Source: Gemmatimonadaceae bacterium
Lineage (GTDB): Bacteria; Latescibacterota; UBA2968; UBA8231
Direction of reading: 5' to 3'
Length of the DNA: 14,521 bases
NCBI GenBank assembly: GCA_002726335.1
Contig: PBSR01000088.1
Location: forward strand, 1-14,521
Shown: piece after piece, positions 7,620 to 14,137 of the stretch
Layout: each line of letters starts with the position of its first letter
Position numbering within the stretch: position 1 is the stretch's first letter
Notes under the pieces: model-generated
Seen by the model: only the letters and a program-made list of their open reading frames with translations
What the model was told of the DNA's origin: nothing
Databases searched by the model: none
Translations under genes and position numbers: made by a program

Positions 7620-8335
7620 GAGACAAACGGATAGCCATCCTCCTCATTTTGGGAGCCCTCATCGTCACCGCCGGGTGCGGGCGCTCGCCCGATCCGGTGC
7701 AACAGGTGGCTCGTGATCTGGAACGGTATCCGGAGTACTCCGTCATCATCGAGGACCTGAAGGTGGAAGATGGCTTCTTCCCCGACTACTTCCTCCGTCT
7801 GCAGGTCATGACGGCCGCCGGCCAGCGGACGTCGTCTGGCCAGGACACGCTGGTGTACGAGACCCGCAAGACGGACTGGGTGAAGGTTTCTGAAGAGGTC
7901 ATGGCGCGGTACCAGCACTATCTGGGGATGGTGGTGGCCAGCAAGACCCTGGACGGCAAGCGCTCGACGCCCGGCCAGGCCTACCCGGCGGGATACCAGT
8001 ACGTGGGCAAGAGTGACTACGGATCCTGGGGTGGCGGCGGCTTCTGGCAGTTCTACGGCCAGTACGCCTTCATGAGCGCCATGCTCGGCGGTCACCGCGT
8101 CGGCCGCAGTGATTTCGACGGCTACCGACGTGACCGCCAGCGAGGCAGTCCCCACTTCGGTCCTGTCACCAAGGGGCGACAGACCTTCGGCACCGCTGGA
8201 ACGCAGACGCAGAAGACCCGCCCCGGCTTTTACCAGCGCTACCGTCAGCGTTCCGCGGGAGGCGGACGGGGCTTCGCCAGCAATCGCAGCAAATCCGGCG
8301 GTTGGGGGCGGGGATCCAGCCGCTTCGGCAAATGA
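7616..8335 (+). CDS. Putative lipoprotein with basic Gly/Arg/Ser-rich tail
   Basis: The protein has 239 residues from a GTG start that overlaps the previous stop by four bases. The N-terminus is a lipoprotein signal: RDKR, then a hydrophobic core, then VTAGC with the lipidated Cys at 21. Residues about 35-110 are a small mixed-fold domain (YSVIIEDLKVEDGFFPDYFL, then EEVMARYQHYLGMVV). From about 131 the chain is low in complexity, rich in Gly, Tyr, Arg and Ser (GSWGGGGFWQFYGQY, then many R, K and G to the end) and strongly basic. The family was not recognised. The slot matches E. coli yjfM (DUF1190), also a small lipoprotein, and DUF4247-type lipoproteins are another possibility. It is probably anchored in the envelope with a tail able to touch anionic lipids or LPS; this is inference. 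Confidence 0.75.
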   Translation: MRDKRIAILLILGALIVTAGCGRSPDPVQQVARDLERYPEYSVIIEDLKVEDGFFPDYFLRLQVMTAAGQRTSSGQDTLVYETRKTDWVKVSEEVMARYQHYLGMVVASKTLDGKRSTPGQAYPAGYQYVGKSDYGSWGGGGFWQFYGQYAFMSAMLGGHRVGRSDFDGYRRDRQRGSPHFGPVTKGRQTFGTAGTQTQKTRPGFYQRYRQRSAGGGRGFASNRSKSGGWGRGSSRFGK

Positions 8336-8351
8336 TCAGCAGGACGGAGAG

Positions 8352-8358
8352 AGGAAGG
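8352..8358 (+). promoter_or_regulatory. Strong ribosome binding site before a GTG start
   Basis: AGGAAGG lies 7 bases before the GTG at 8366 and supports that start for the DUF350 protein over an in-frame ATG at 8390. Confidence 0.7.
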
Positions 8359-8365
8359 TAGACAA

Positions 8366-9214
8366 GTGCTAGACAACCTATTGATCCCCATGGGCAGGGC
8401 CGCCGTGTACTTGCTCGAGGCCTTCGCTCTGCTGGTGATCGCCAAGTGGGCCTACACCGGCCTGTACCGGCGCGTGGATCTCAAGGCGGAGCTCTTCGAC
8501 AAGGGCAACGTCGCTCTGGCCGTGTCGGTGGCCGGCTATCTCTTCGGTGTCACCATCGCCCTGGGCGGCGTTCTGGCCGGGCCCTCCGCCGGCTGGCAGG
8601 CAGACCTGACGGCCATCGCCCTTTTCGGTGTCATGACCATCGCCATGATGCTGGTGGCCAGCTGGTTGTGCGAAAAGGTCCTGCTGCCCCGCTTCGACAA
8701 CACCCGGGAGGTCGTGGAGGACCAGAACCTGGGTACGGCTTTCGTCGAAGCTGGAGTCCACATCGCCAACGGCCTCATTCTGCTCTCCATCCAGCAGGGC
8801 ACCGGTGCCTGGTGGGTGGGTGTCGTGTTCTGGGCTCTGGCCCAGGCCGTACTGCTGATTCTCGGCCGGCTCTACGAAATGGCCACACCGCACAGCATCC
8901 ACGAGCAGCTCGAAGGCGACAACGCCGCCGTGGGGCTGGCCTTCGCGGGTGTGCTGGTGGGTATGGGCAACATCATCAGCCTGGCCGTGGCCGGCGACTT
9001 CGCCGGCTGGCAGGACAGCCTGACCACCTTTGCCGTCGATGCCGCCTTCGGTCTGATCATCCTCCTCATCATCAAGCGTCTGACCGACGTCCTGTTGGCC
9101 CCGGGCGTCAGCCTGGCCGCCCAGCAGACCCAGGAAGAGCCCCGCATCGGCGCGGGACTGCTCGAAGCCTTCGGCTACGTGGGCGGCAGCATGCTCGTCG
9201 TCTGGGTGCTGTAG
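8366..9214 (+). CDS. Tandem-repeat DUF350 integral membrane protein
   Basis: The protein has 282 residues, about twice a single DUF350 unit such as E. coli YjfL (about 130 residues). About eight hydrophobic segments are visible: 12-30, 48-71, 79-101, 121-142, 147-169, 186-210, 218-238 and 260-282. Two halves repeat: KGNVALAVSVAGYLFG (46-61) matches DNAAVGLAFAGVLVGM (185-200), AGWQADL (75-81) matches AGWQDSL (213-219), and NLGTAFVEAG (121-130) matches RIGAGLLEAFG (260-270). DUF350 is a four-helix inner-membrane unit of unknown function that commonly neighbours PspA-type genes. Its place just before a potassium-channel gene suggests a role with membrane potential or cation flux, which is inference. 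Confidence 0.85.
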   Translation: MLDNLLIPMGRAAVYLLEAFALLVIAKWAYTGLYRRVDLKAELFDKGNVALAVSVAGYLFGVTIALGGVLAGPSAGWQADLTAIALFGVMTIAMMLVASWLCEKVLLPRFDNTREVVEDQNLGTAFVEAGVHIANGLILLSIQQGTGAWWVGVVFWALAQAVLLILGRLYEMATPHSIHEQLEGDNAAVGLAFAGVLVGMGNIISLAVAGDFAGWQDSLTTFAVDAAFGLIILLIIKRLTDVLLAPGVSLAAQQTQEEPRIGAGLLEAFGYVGGSMLVVWVL

Positions 9215-9252
9215 CACAGCTGACAACGCCCCGAGACTAGAGAACCTCCGCC

Positions 9253-10281
9253 ATGCCGCTATGGCTGCCCCTGATGCGCGCCTGGCGCCGACTCGTCCAT
9301 CAGCATTCGCTGGTATGGATCTCCGTGCTGTCGGCGTCCCTTATCGTCGTCGGTGGGGTCCTGTTCTCTCTTCTCGAGGATCACCCCATCGGAGACGGAC
9401 TCTGGTGGGCGGTCGTGACGACGACGACCGTCGGCTACGGGGACTTCTACCCGGAGTCAGCGGCGGGCCGCGTGGTGGGGGCGGTTCTCATGGTCCTGGG
9501 CATCGGCGTCCTCGGCGGCTTCACGGCGGAGCTGGCCACCTTCATCATCGAGCACCGGAGCAAGAAAGACAGGGGGATCAAGCCCGTGAACACGAGTGGA
9601 CACGTCCTGGTCTGTGGCTGGAACGAGACGGGTGAGGATCTGGTCCGCAACATCCTCGCCGATCGCCTCGAGGTGGAAGTCGTCGTCCTCGCCGACCTGC
9701 CCTCCCACCCCATGCCGGCCGAAGGCGAGGCCGGCCGTGTCGACTTCGTCTGCGGCAGAGTCGACGCCCAGACCCTGGAACGAGCCAGCGCCGCGGACTG
9801 CTCCGGGGCGGTCATCCTGGGAAACCAGGACATCGAGGATGTGGCCGGGCGCGACGCCAAGACATTGATCGAAGCCCTGACCGTCAAGGAGTACAGGGCG
9901 GATCTCCACGTCTGCATTCAGCTGTTCGATGCCAGCTCCACACAACACGCCGACATCAGCCGGGCCGACGAGGCGGTCGTGGTGGGTGCTCTCTCCAGCG
10001 GGTTGCTGAGCCGAGCCGTCCTCGACCCGGGCAGCTCGCGGGCCATCTCGAGCCTGGTGCGCACCGAAGAGCAGTGCGAGATCTACCTGATCGATCTGCC
10101 GCCTGACTGGGTGGGAAGAAGCTTCGAGGAGATGTTGCCCATCGCCAAACAGAGGCTCGACGTCCTGCTTGTAGCCGTCGAGCCCGACGGTGGCGACCTG
10201 CGGGTGAATCCCGGGGGTGACTATGCCTTTGCCAGCGGCGACCGGCTCGCCGTCATCGCTCACCAGCGCCCTGACGTATGA
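9253..10281 (+). CDS. Two-TM potassium channel with RCK (TrkA-N) domain
   Basis: The protein has 342 residues. The first membrane helix lies at about 22-41, then a pore loop with the selectivity filter [10 protein letters not shown] (56-65), then a second helix at about 74-98. The filter TVGYGD is the standard K+ signature. From residue 116 a Rossmann RCK/TrkA-N domain begins ([15 protein letters not shown]) and extends to about 240. The last 90 residues or so resemble a TrkA-C-type ligand domain. The layout is that of MthK-like ligand-gated channels, which work as tetramers in the inner membrane and open on binding Ca2+, nucleotides or other ligands to the RCK ring; the ligand here is unknown. 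Its stop overlaps the AdoMet decarboxylase start (ATGA), so the two are probably translated together. That link raises the possibility of polyamine control, since polyamines block many K+ channels. Confidence 0.93.
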   Translation: MPLWLPLMRAWRRLVHQHSLVWISVLSASLIVVGGVLFSLLEDHPIGDGLWWAVVTTTTVGYGDFYPESAAGRVVGAVLMVLGIGVLGGFTAELATFIIEHRSKKDRGIKPVNTSGHVLVCGWNETGEDLVRNILADRLEVEVVVLADLPSHPMPAEGEAGRVDFVCGRVDAQTLERASAADCSGAVILGNQDIEDVAGRDAKTLIEALTVKEYRADLHVCIQLFDASSTQHADISRADEAVVVGALSSGLLSRAVLDPGSSRAISSLVRTEEQCEIYLIDLPPDWVGRSFEEMLPIAKQRLDVLLVAVEPDGGDLRVNPGGDYAFASGDRLAVIAHQRPDV

Positions 10282-10679
10282 GCGGTCCTGAGCCTCGCCC
10301 GACGCCCGTCGACATCCCGACGAGCGCCGCCCTCGGCCGACATCTGCTGGTCGATCTTTACGGCTGCGCCCGGGGCCGGCTCGACGATCTGGAGTTTGTC
10401 CGCCAGTGCCTGCTGAATGCGGCCGAGCAGGCCGGCGCCACCGTCATCGATTCTCATTTCCACGGCTTCTCACCGAGTGGCGTCACGGGCACGGTGTCGA
10501 TTCAGGAGAGCCATCTCTCCATCCACACCTGGCCCGAACACCACTACGCCGCCATCGACATCTTCACCTGCGGCAGCTCCGTCGACCCCTGGCGCGCCTA
10601 CGAAGCTCTCAAGATCGCCTTCGAGGCTGACAGGGGATCTGCCATGGAAGTCCACCGGGGCCGACCTGATCTGTTGTAA
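10278..10679 (+). CDS. speD: S-adenosylmethionine decarboxylase proenzyme (SpeH/SpeD class 1B)
   Basis: The protein has 133 residues, the usual length of the short bacterial form plus about 15 extra N-terminal residues. The signature [13 protein letters not shown] is at 76-88. Self-cleavage between E77 and S78 would turn S78 into the pyruvoyl cofactor. H83 and C98 (in DIFTCG) match the processing and catalytic residues His68 and Cys83 of the Thermotoga enzyme with a constant offset. [11 protein letters not shown] (20-30) is the typical N-terminal strand. It makes decarboxylated AdoMet, the aminopropyl donor for the enzyme encoded at 5491-7041. It starts within the channel's stop codon and is the last gene of the operon. 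Its stop is 17 bases from the stop of a convergent ppiC-like gene; no hairpin terminator was seen there. Confidence 0.96.
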   Translation: MSGPEPRPTPVDIPTSAALGRHLLVDLYGCARGRLDDLEFVRQCLLNAAEQAGATVIDSHFHGFSPSGVTGTVSIQESHLSIHTWPEHHYAAIDIFTCGSSVDPWRAYEALKIAFEADRGSAMEVHRGRPDLL

Positions 10680-10696
10680 GCGGGATTGCCGGAAGA

Positions 10697-10978
10697 TCAG
10701 TCCGTGCGGCTCGTGATCTCCAGCAGGTGGTAGCCGAACTGCGTCTGTACCGGGCCGTGCACGACATCGACGGCTTCGTTGAAGACGACCTTGTCGAATT
10801 CGGGAACCATCATTCCCGGGCCGAACTCGCCGAGGGCACCGCCCTCGCGCCCAGAGGGGCACGTCGAATGCTCCTTCGCCATGTCGGCGAAATCGGCGCC
10901 CCCCTCGATCTTGTCCTTGATCTGTTGACACTCATCCTCGGATTTGACCAGGATGTGCCGGGCAGATGCCTTTGCCAT
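10697..10978 (-). CDS. ppiC: PpiC-type parvulin peptidyl-prolyl cis-trans isomerase
   Basis: The protein has 93 residues, the same length as E. coli PpiC. Start MAKASARHILVK is followed by GGADFADMAKEHSTCPSG (26-43), GGALGEFGPGMMVPEFDKVV (46-65) and TQFGYHLLEI (79-88), the standard parvulin blocks, including the active-site His8 and His84. There is no signal peptide, so it is a single-domain cytoplasmic isomerase acting on proline peptide bonds. I start at the ATG at 10978, because the longer frame to 11056 adds residues unlike the family. AGGA lies about 10 bases upstream. It faces the central operon tail to tail and diverges from the phosphatase gene. Confidence 0.95.
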   Translation of the reverse strand: MAKASARHILVKSEDECQQIKDKIEGGADFADMAKEHSTCPSGREGGALGEFGPGMMVPEFDKVVFNEAVDVVHGPVQTQFGYHLLEITSRTD

Positions 10979-11028
10979 GGTATTTCTGTCCTGTCGTATT
11001 GGGTCTGGATGACTCGAAACCGACAGAT

Positions 11029-11056
11029 AAGGTACGCCGCGTTGACAGTGTGGCAA
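11029..11056 (-). promoter_or_regulatory. Candidate ppiC promoter
   Basis: On the minus strand TTGCCA (11056-11051, 5/6) is followed after 16 bases by TACCTT (11034-11029, 3/6). Transcription would start near 11022, about 44 bases before the ATG. The -10 box is weak. Confidence 0.3.
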
Positions 11057-11069
11057 CGTCGCGTCTACT
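11042..11069 (+). promoter_or_regulatory. Candidate promoter of the histidine-phosphatase gene
   Basis: A perfect TTGACA (11042-11047) is followed after 16 bases by TCTACT (11064-11069, 4/6). The predicted start would fall at or next to the ATG at 11077, implying a leaderless or near-leaderless mRNA. The -35 box lies 3 bases from the divergent one for ppiC, forming an imperfect inverted repeat at 11041-11057. Confidence 0.35.
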
Positions 11070-11076
11070 TGAGGGT

Positions 11077-11724
11077 ATGCCGACGACCCGCCTCCTCCTA
11101 GTGCGCCACGGCCAGACCGAATTCAACCTTGGTGGCATCTACCAGGGGCGGATGGACAGCCCCCTCACACAGGAGGGGATCGATCAGGCCAGGGCTCTGG
11201 CGCCGCGCCTCCACGCCATGGACACCTGCGCCACACTCTACTGCTCGGATCTGGGACGAGCCCGGCAGACAGCCCAGCTCATCGCCGACCCCGCGCATCA
11301 CAGAGTGGCAGAGGATGCCGGCCTCGCCGAACGGCACTTCGGCATTTTTCAGGGCCTCCCCAAGGCCGACATCCCGGCGCAGTATCCCGAAGAGTGGGCA
11401 CGCCACTATTCCGGCGATCCCGACTATGTCGTGCCCGGTGGCGAGAGCCAGCGCCAGCTGCACGACCGCGTCGTCGCCGCCGTCGACCGTATCGTCGCCC
11501 CTCACCAGGGGGAGCTCGTCGTCGCCGTCACCCACGGCGGTGCGCTGGGAAGCTTCGTCAAACACGTACTCGGCCTCGATGTCGCCGCCCGACGGCGGTT
11601 CGACATGGGCAATACCAGCATCAGCTCGTTCTACCTGGACGATGACGAGCGCTGGATGGTCCGCTTCTTCGGTGACCTGGCCCATCTGGACAACCTGCCG
11701 GATCCGAACCAGACTGAAGGCTGA
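11077..11724 (+). CDS. Histidine phosphatase family protein (phosphoglycerate-mutase-like / CobC-like)
   Basis: The protein has 215 residues from the ATG at 11077, which puts the RHG motif at 10-12 as usual; earlier in-frame starts give unlikely leaders. LLLVRHGQTEFN (6-17) holds the phospho-accepting H11. YCSDLGRARQTA (55-66) gives the phosphate-binding Arg, E85 in LAERHFG is the likely acid, and VTHGGAL (151-157) holds the second His, H153. This is the acid-base and phosphate pocket of the dPGM/broad-specificity phosphatase branch. The substrate (for example phosphoglycerate, alpha-ribazole phosphate or another small phosphate ester) cannot be read from sequence. It ends 2 bases before the stop of the convergent sulfatase gene. 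Confidence 0.92.
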   Translation: MPTTRLLLVRHGQTEFNLGGIYQGRMDSPLTQEGIDQARALAPRLHAMDTCATLYCSDLGRARQTAQLIADPAHHRVAEDAGLAERHFGIFQGLPKADIPAQYPEEWARHYSGDPDYVVPGGESQRQLHDRVVAAVDRIVAPHQGELVVAVTHGGALGSFVKHVLGLDVAARRRFDMGNTSISSFYLDDDERWMVRFFGDLAHLDNLPDPNQTEG

Positions 11725-11726
11725 AA

Positions 11727-13160
11727 TCAGTCGGCGATGTTCTCCTCCGCCACCTGACGCCGATCCGCCTCGACTTCGTCGAACCATGTCTCCAGTTCCG
11801 CCTGCATGCGCGACACCCGGTCCGGATGGCTCCCGGCCCGATCCTGCGTCTCCGCCGGATCCTCTCCGATGTGGTACAGCTCTGCCGGTGGCGGCTCCGC
11901 GATGATTCTCTCCGGCTCGGGTTCCATCATCTGCGTCGTGTTGTCCGGATCGTTCTTGTAGGCGATGTCCTGCTCGACGTAGCGGTCCATCGCCGCCTGC
12001 GCCGCCTCCGTCGCCGGACGCATGGCGATCTGCGGTCGCACCAGCTTCCACGGACCATCACGCATGGCGGCATTGCAGGTGCTGATGGGTGAATAGGCGT
12101 TCCACTGCCAGTATTGCCGCGGTGCCTCTGCTGGCGTTTCACCCCGCAGCAACGACAGCACATCACCGCCATCCAACGGCAGACCTTCCGGTCGCTCAGC
12201 CTCGGCGATCCCCAACAGTGTCGGCAGCCAGTCCGTGAAATGCACGAGCTCGTCCACCGTGCGCCCGCCCTCGAGACCTGCCGGCCAGCGCATCACCATG
12301 GGCACGCGGATACCGCCTTCGTAGACCGACCCCTTGGCGCCACGGAAGCCAGCGTTGCCCCGACTCGTGTCCACACCCATACCCTCCGGCACCTGATCGG
12401 CACGCAGACGCATGGCCGGACCGTTGTCGCTGGTGAACATGACGATCGTGTCCTGCGCCAGCCCGAGTGTGTCCAGCTCTTCGAGCAGGCGTGCGACCCC
12501 GGTATCCATCACTTCGTTCATCGCGTACGTGATCGCCGCCCCCGGGGCGATGCCGCGATCCAGGTACGGTTGCACGATGGCGTCGGGAGCCTGCAAGGGC
12601 GAGTGCGGGGCGTTGTAGCACAGATTCAGCAGGAACGGCTCGGAGCGATGCCGGCGTAGAAAACCCACTGCCTCCTCGGTAAACACATCGGTGAGATAGC
12701 GGGTCCCATCCCCCCACTCCCTTGAGCCGTTTCGCTCGATCCACCAGTTCCAGTAGTCCATCCAGCCACCGCGAAAGCCGACGAACTCGTCGAAGCCGCG
12801 ACGGTTGGGATGAAACCGGTCGTCCAATGCCCCGTTGTGCCACTTGCCGATGAGGCCGGTGGCGTACCCAGCGTGGCGGAAGCTGTCACCCAGCGTCACT
12901 TCACCCGGGTGGATGCGGTCCAGGCCCATTACCTCCTGAGGTGTGATGGCGCCGGTGCGGTGGGCGTAACGGCCCGTGAGCAGGGCCGCACGGGCCGGGG
13001 CGCATACCGGTGAGCCGGAGTAGTGCTGGGTCAGGCATACACCCGCGTGACTCAGTCCGTCGAGGGTGGGCGTACGGGGGCCACCGTCACCGAAACGACC
13101 GAAGTCGCCGTACCCCATGTCGTCAGCGACGATGAGCAGGATGTTGGGCGGACGCGGCAT
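11727..13160 (-). CDS. Type I (formylglycine) sulfatase
   Basis: The protein has 477 residues. Metal ligands are D13 and D14 in ADDMGYGD. The sulfatase signature CAPARAALLTGRY (53-65) has C53 as the residue matured to formylglycine by a separate enzyme (CxPxR). GKWH (105-108), NAPHSP (183-188) and FTSDNG (242-247, D245 and N246) supply the other catalytic and Ca2+-binding residues. A typical C-terminal segment (AELYHIGEDPAETQD) completes the fold. It hydrolyses a sulfate ester, probably on a carbohydrate or aryl compound. No signal peptide is present, so as read it would act in the cytoplasm; an upstream start could change this but none is convincing. No formylglycine-generating enzyme gene or permease is in the window. 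There is no Shine-Dalgarno before the ATG at 13160. Confidence 0.93.
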   Translation of the reverse strand: MPRPPNILLIVADDMGYGDFGRFGDGGPRTPTLDGLSHAGVCLTQHYSGSPVCAPARAALLTGRYAHRTGAITPQEVMGLDRIHPGEVTLGDSFRHAGYATGLIGKWHNGALDDRFHPNRRGFDEFVGFRGGWMDYWNWWIERNGSREWGDGTRYLTDVFTEEAVGFLRRHRSEPFLLNLCYNAPHSPLQAPDAIVQPYLDRGIAPGAAITYAMNEVMDTGVARLLEELDTLGLAQDTIVMFTSDNGPAMRLRADQVPEGMGVDTSRGNAGFRGAKGSVYEGGIRVPMVMRWPAGLEGGRTVDELVHFTDWLPTLLGIAEAERPEGLPLDGGDVLSLLRGETPAEAPRQYWQWNAYSPISTCNAAMRDGPWKLVRPQIAMRPATEAAQAAMDRYVEQDIAYKNDPDNTTQMMEPEPERIIAEPPPAELYHIGEDPAETQDRAGSHPDRVSRMQAELETWFDEVEADRRQVAEENIAD

Positions 13161-13241
13161 GGGTGCATACGATAGACGGAGACTTGGTCCTGCCGCAACG
13201 TGGCTGGCTGGAATTGCCCCCTCGGCCGTGCTACCTTCGCC

Positions 13242-13246
13242 AAAGG
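13242..13246 (+). promoter_or_regulatory. Ribosome binding site deciding the start at 13253
   Basis: AAAGG lies 6 bases before the ATG at 13253 and favours that start over an in-frame GTG at 13163, which would begin almost at the sulfatase start and has no such site. Confidence 0.55.
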
Positions 13247-13252
13247 TTCCAG

Positions 13253-14086
13253 ATGAGACTGCAACTGACGACAGATACAGAACCCGTTGAAATCGAGCTT
13301 GAGGAACTCAAGGCGCAGATTGCAGCGGGCCGAGTCCCTCCTAAGGCGCTGATCCAGTGCCGTGTCCTGACCAACGACGAATGGTGGCCCATGGAAGATC
13401 TGAACATCTTCCACAAGTACTGCCCGGTTGAGCATCCTCGCGGCCCGCGTCTGGTGGCCAGGTTGGAAAGAGAAAGGGCAAGAGCAGAGAAAGAGAAGGA
13501 GAAACAGGACCAGATGTTCAAGGAGATGCTTGCCTTGGAGGGTGCGATCACCGAAGGCACGCTGATGCACGACAGCTACGAGCTTGCCGATCTGAGCCAG
13601 ATCGTCACTGCCCCGGGCGTGTCAGGAGCAACCAGACTCATCGTATTGCCAAGCTTCGCTGGCGAGGTCGTTCTCACCTTTGTCTGCGTCGGGAGTTCGG
13701 TGGAGATAGAAATCGCCGAACGTGAGCTCTCGACGTGGTATGCCTCGATGGCGCAGAGCCTCGCGCCGAAGGACAACCCTGAACTCGCAGATCGGGTTGT
13801 TGAACTCAGCAAGGTCAAGAAAAAGAAGGCCACGCTGGATCTGGAACAATTGCCAGAGGGCGCTCGGGCATGGAGCACCTTCGTATCGATAGCCGAGTCA
13901 GCAGGGGATTACACCTTCCAGCTGGCGCCCGACATCGCCATGATGGATGGTACCGGCTATCGGCACCAGGTCCGGAACGGGAAGACTATCATGGATGTGG
14001 AGTGGTCGAATCTCCAGGGCGATATACCGCAGGTCAGGCTGATCGACACATACGACGAATGGTGCGGACTCGCCGGCCTCAGCTAG
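13253..14086 (+). CDS. Unrecognised protein with GYF_2-like N-terminus and charged coiled coil
   Basis: The protein has 277 residues from the ATG at 13253 and is not recognised as a whole. Residues about 10-58 (ELEELKAQIAAGRVPPKALI, then NDEWWPMEDLNIFHKYCP) follow the pattern of GYF_2/DUF4339 domains: a helix ending in a Gly-Arg turn, a strand, then a W-rich stretch and a short helix. These domains are usually protein-binding modules. Residues about 66-92 are a dense Arg/Glu/Lys helix, probably a coiled coil. The remainder (about 107-277) is mixed alpha/beta, with FVCVGSSVEIEIAERELSTW, a KVKKKK basic patch at 187-192 and a C-terminal DEWCGLAGL. There is no signal peptide or membrane helix. 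Codon use looks less GC-biased than in the central operon. It diverges from the sulfatase and precedes the dehydratase gene by 51 bases. The GYF_2 match is tentative. Confidence 0.6.
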   Translation: MRLQLTTDTEPVEIELEELKAQIAAGRVPPKALIQCRVLTNDEWWPMEDLNIFHKYCPVEHPRGPRLVARLERERARAEKEKEKQDQMFKEMLALEGAITEGTLMHDSYELADLSQIVTAPGVSGATRLIVLPSFAGEVVLTFVCVGSSVEIEIAERELSTWYASMAQSLAPKDNPELADRVVELSKVKKKKATLDLEQLPEGARAWSTFVSIAESAGDYTFQLAPDIAMMDGTGYRHQVRNGKTIMDVEWSNLQGDIPQVRLIDTYDEWCGLAGLS

Positions 14087-14137
14087 TACTGACCGGCCAC
14101 CAGCTCATCTTCCTCCTCCTGCAGCGAACGGAGCCAC

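Larger units (their letters stand above)
2294..10679 (+). other. Putative ten-gene operon: PspA, polyamine synthesis and potassium channel
   Basis: Ten same-strand genes follow one another with these spacings: 22, 8, 7, overlap 8, 5, overlap 4, 30, 38 and overlap 4 bases. No convincing internal terminator was seen. The gene content (J-domain protein, YbjN-like, PspA, FAD oxidoreductase, membrane aminopropyltransferase, DUF4178-like, lipoprotein, DUF350, K+ channel, AdoMet decarboxylase) is functionally coherent around the membrane and polyamines. E. coli yjfIJKLMC is an established parallel: YjfJ is a PspA paralogue, YjfL a DUF350 protein, YjfM a small lipoprotein and YjfC resembles glutathionylspermidine synthase. 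Co-transcription is inferred from spacing. Confidence 0.8.

Noticed and set aside
8378..9226. 282-residue antisense frame across the DUF350 gene
   Set aside because: It mirrors the real gene; its Gln/Asp/His/Gly-rich composition is typical of shadow translations.
10680..10696. Search for a terminator between the convergent speD and ppiC stops
   Set aside because: The 17-base gap has no inverted repeat or T-run.
11098..12051. 317-residue minus-strand frame across the phosphatase and sulfatase 3' ends
   Set aside because: It spans two well-identified convergent genes and shows no domain.
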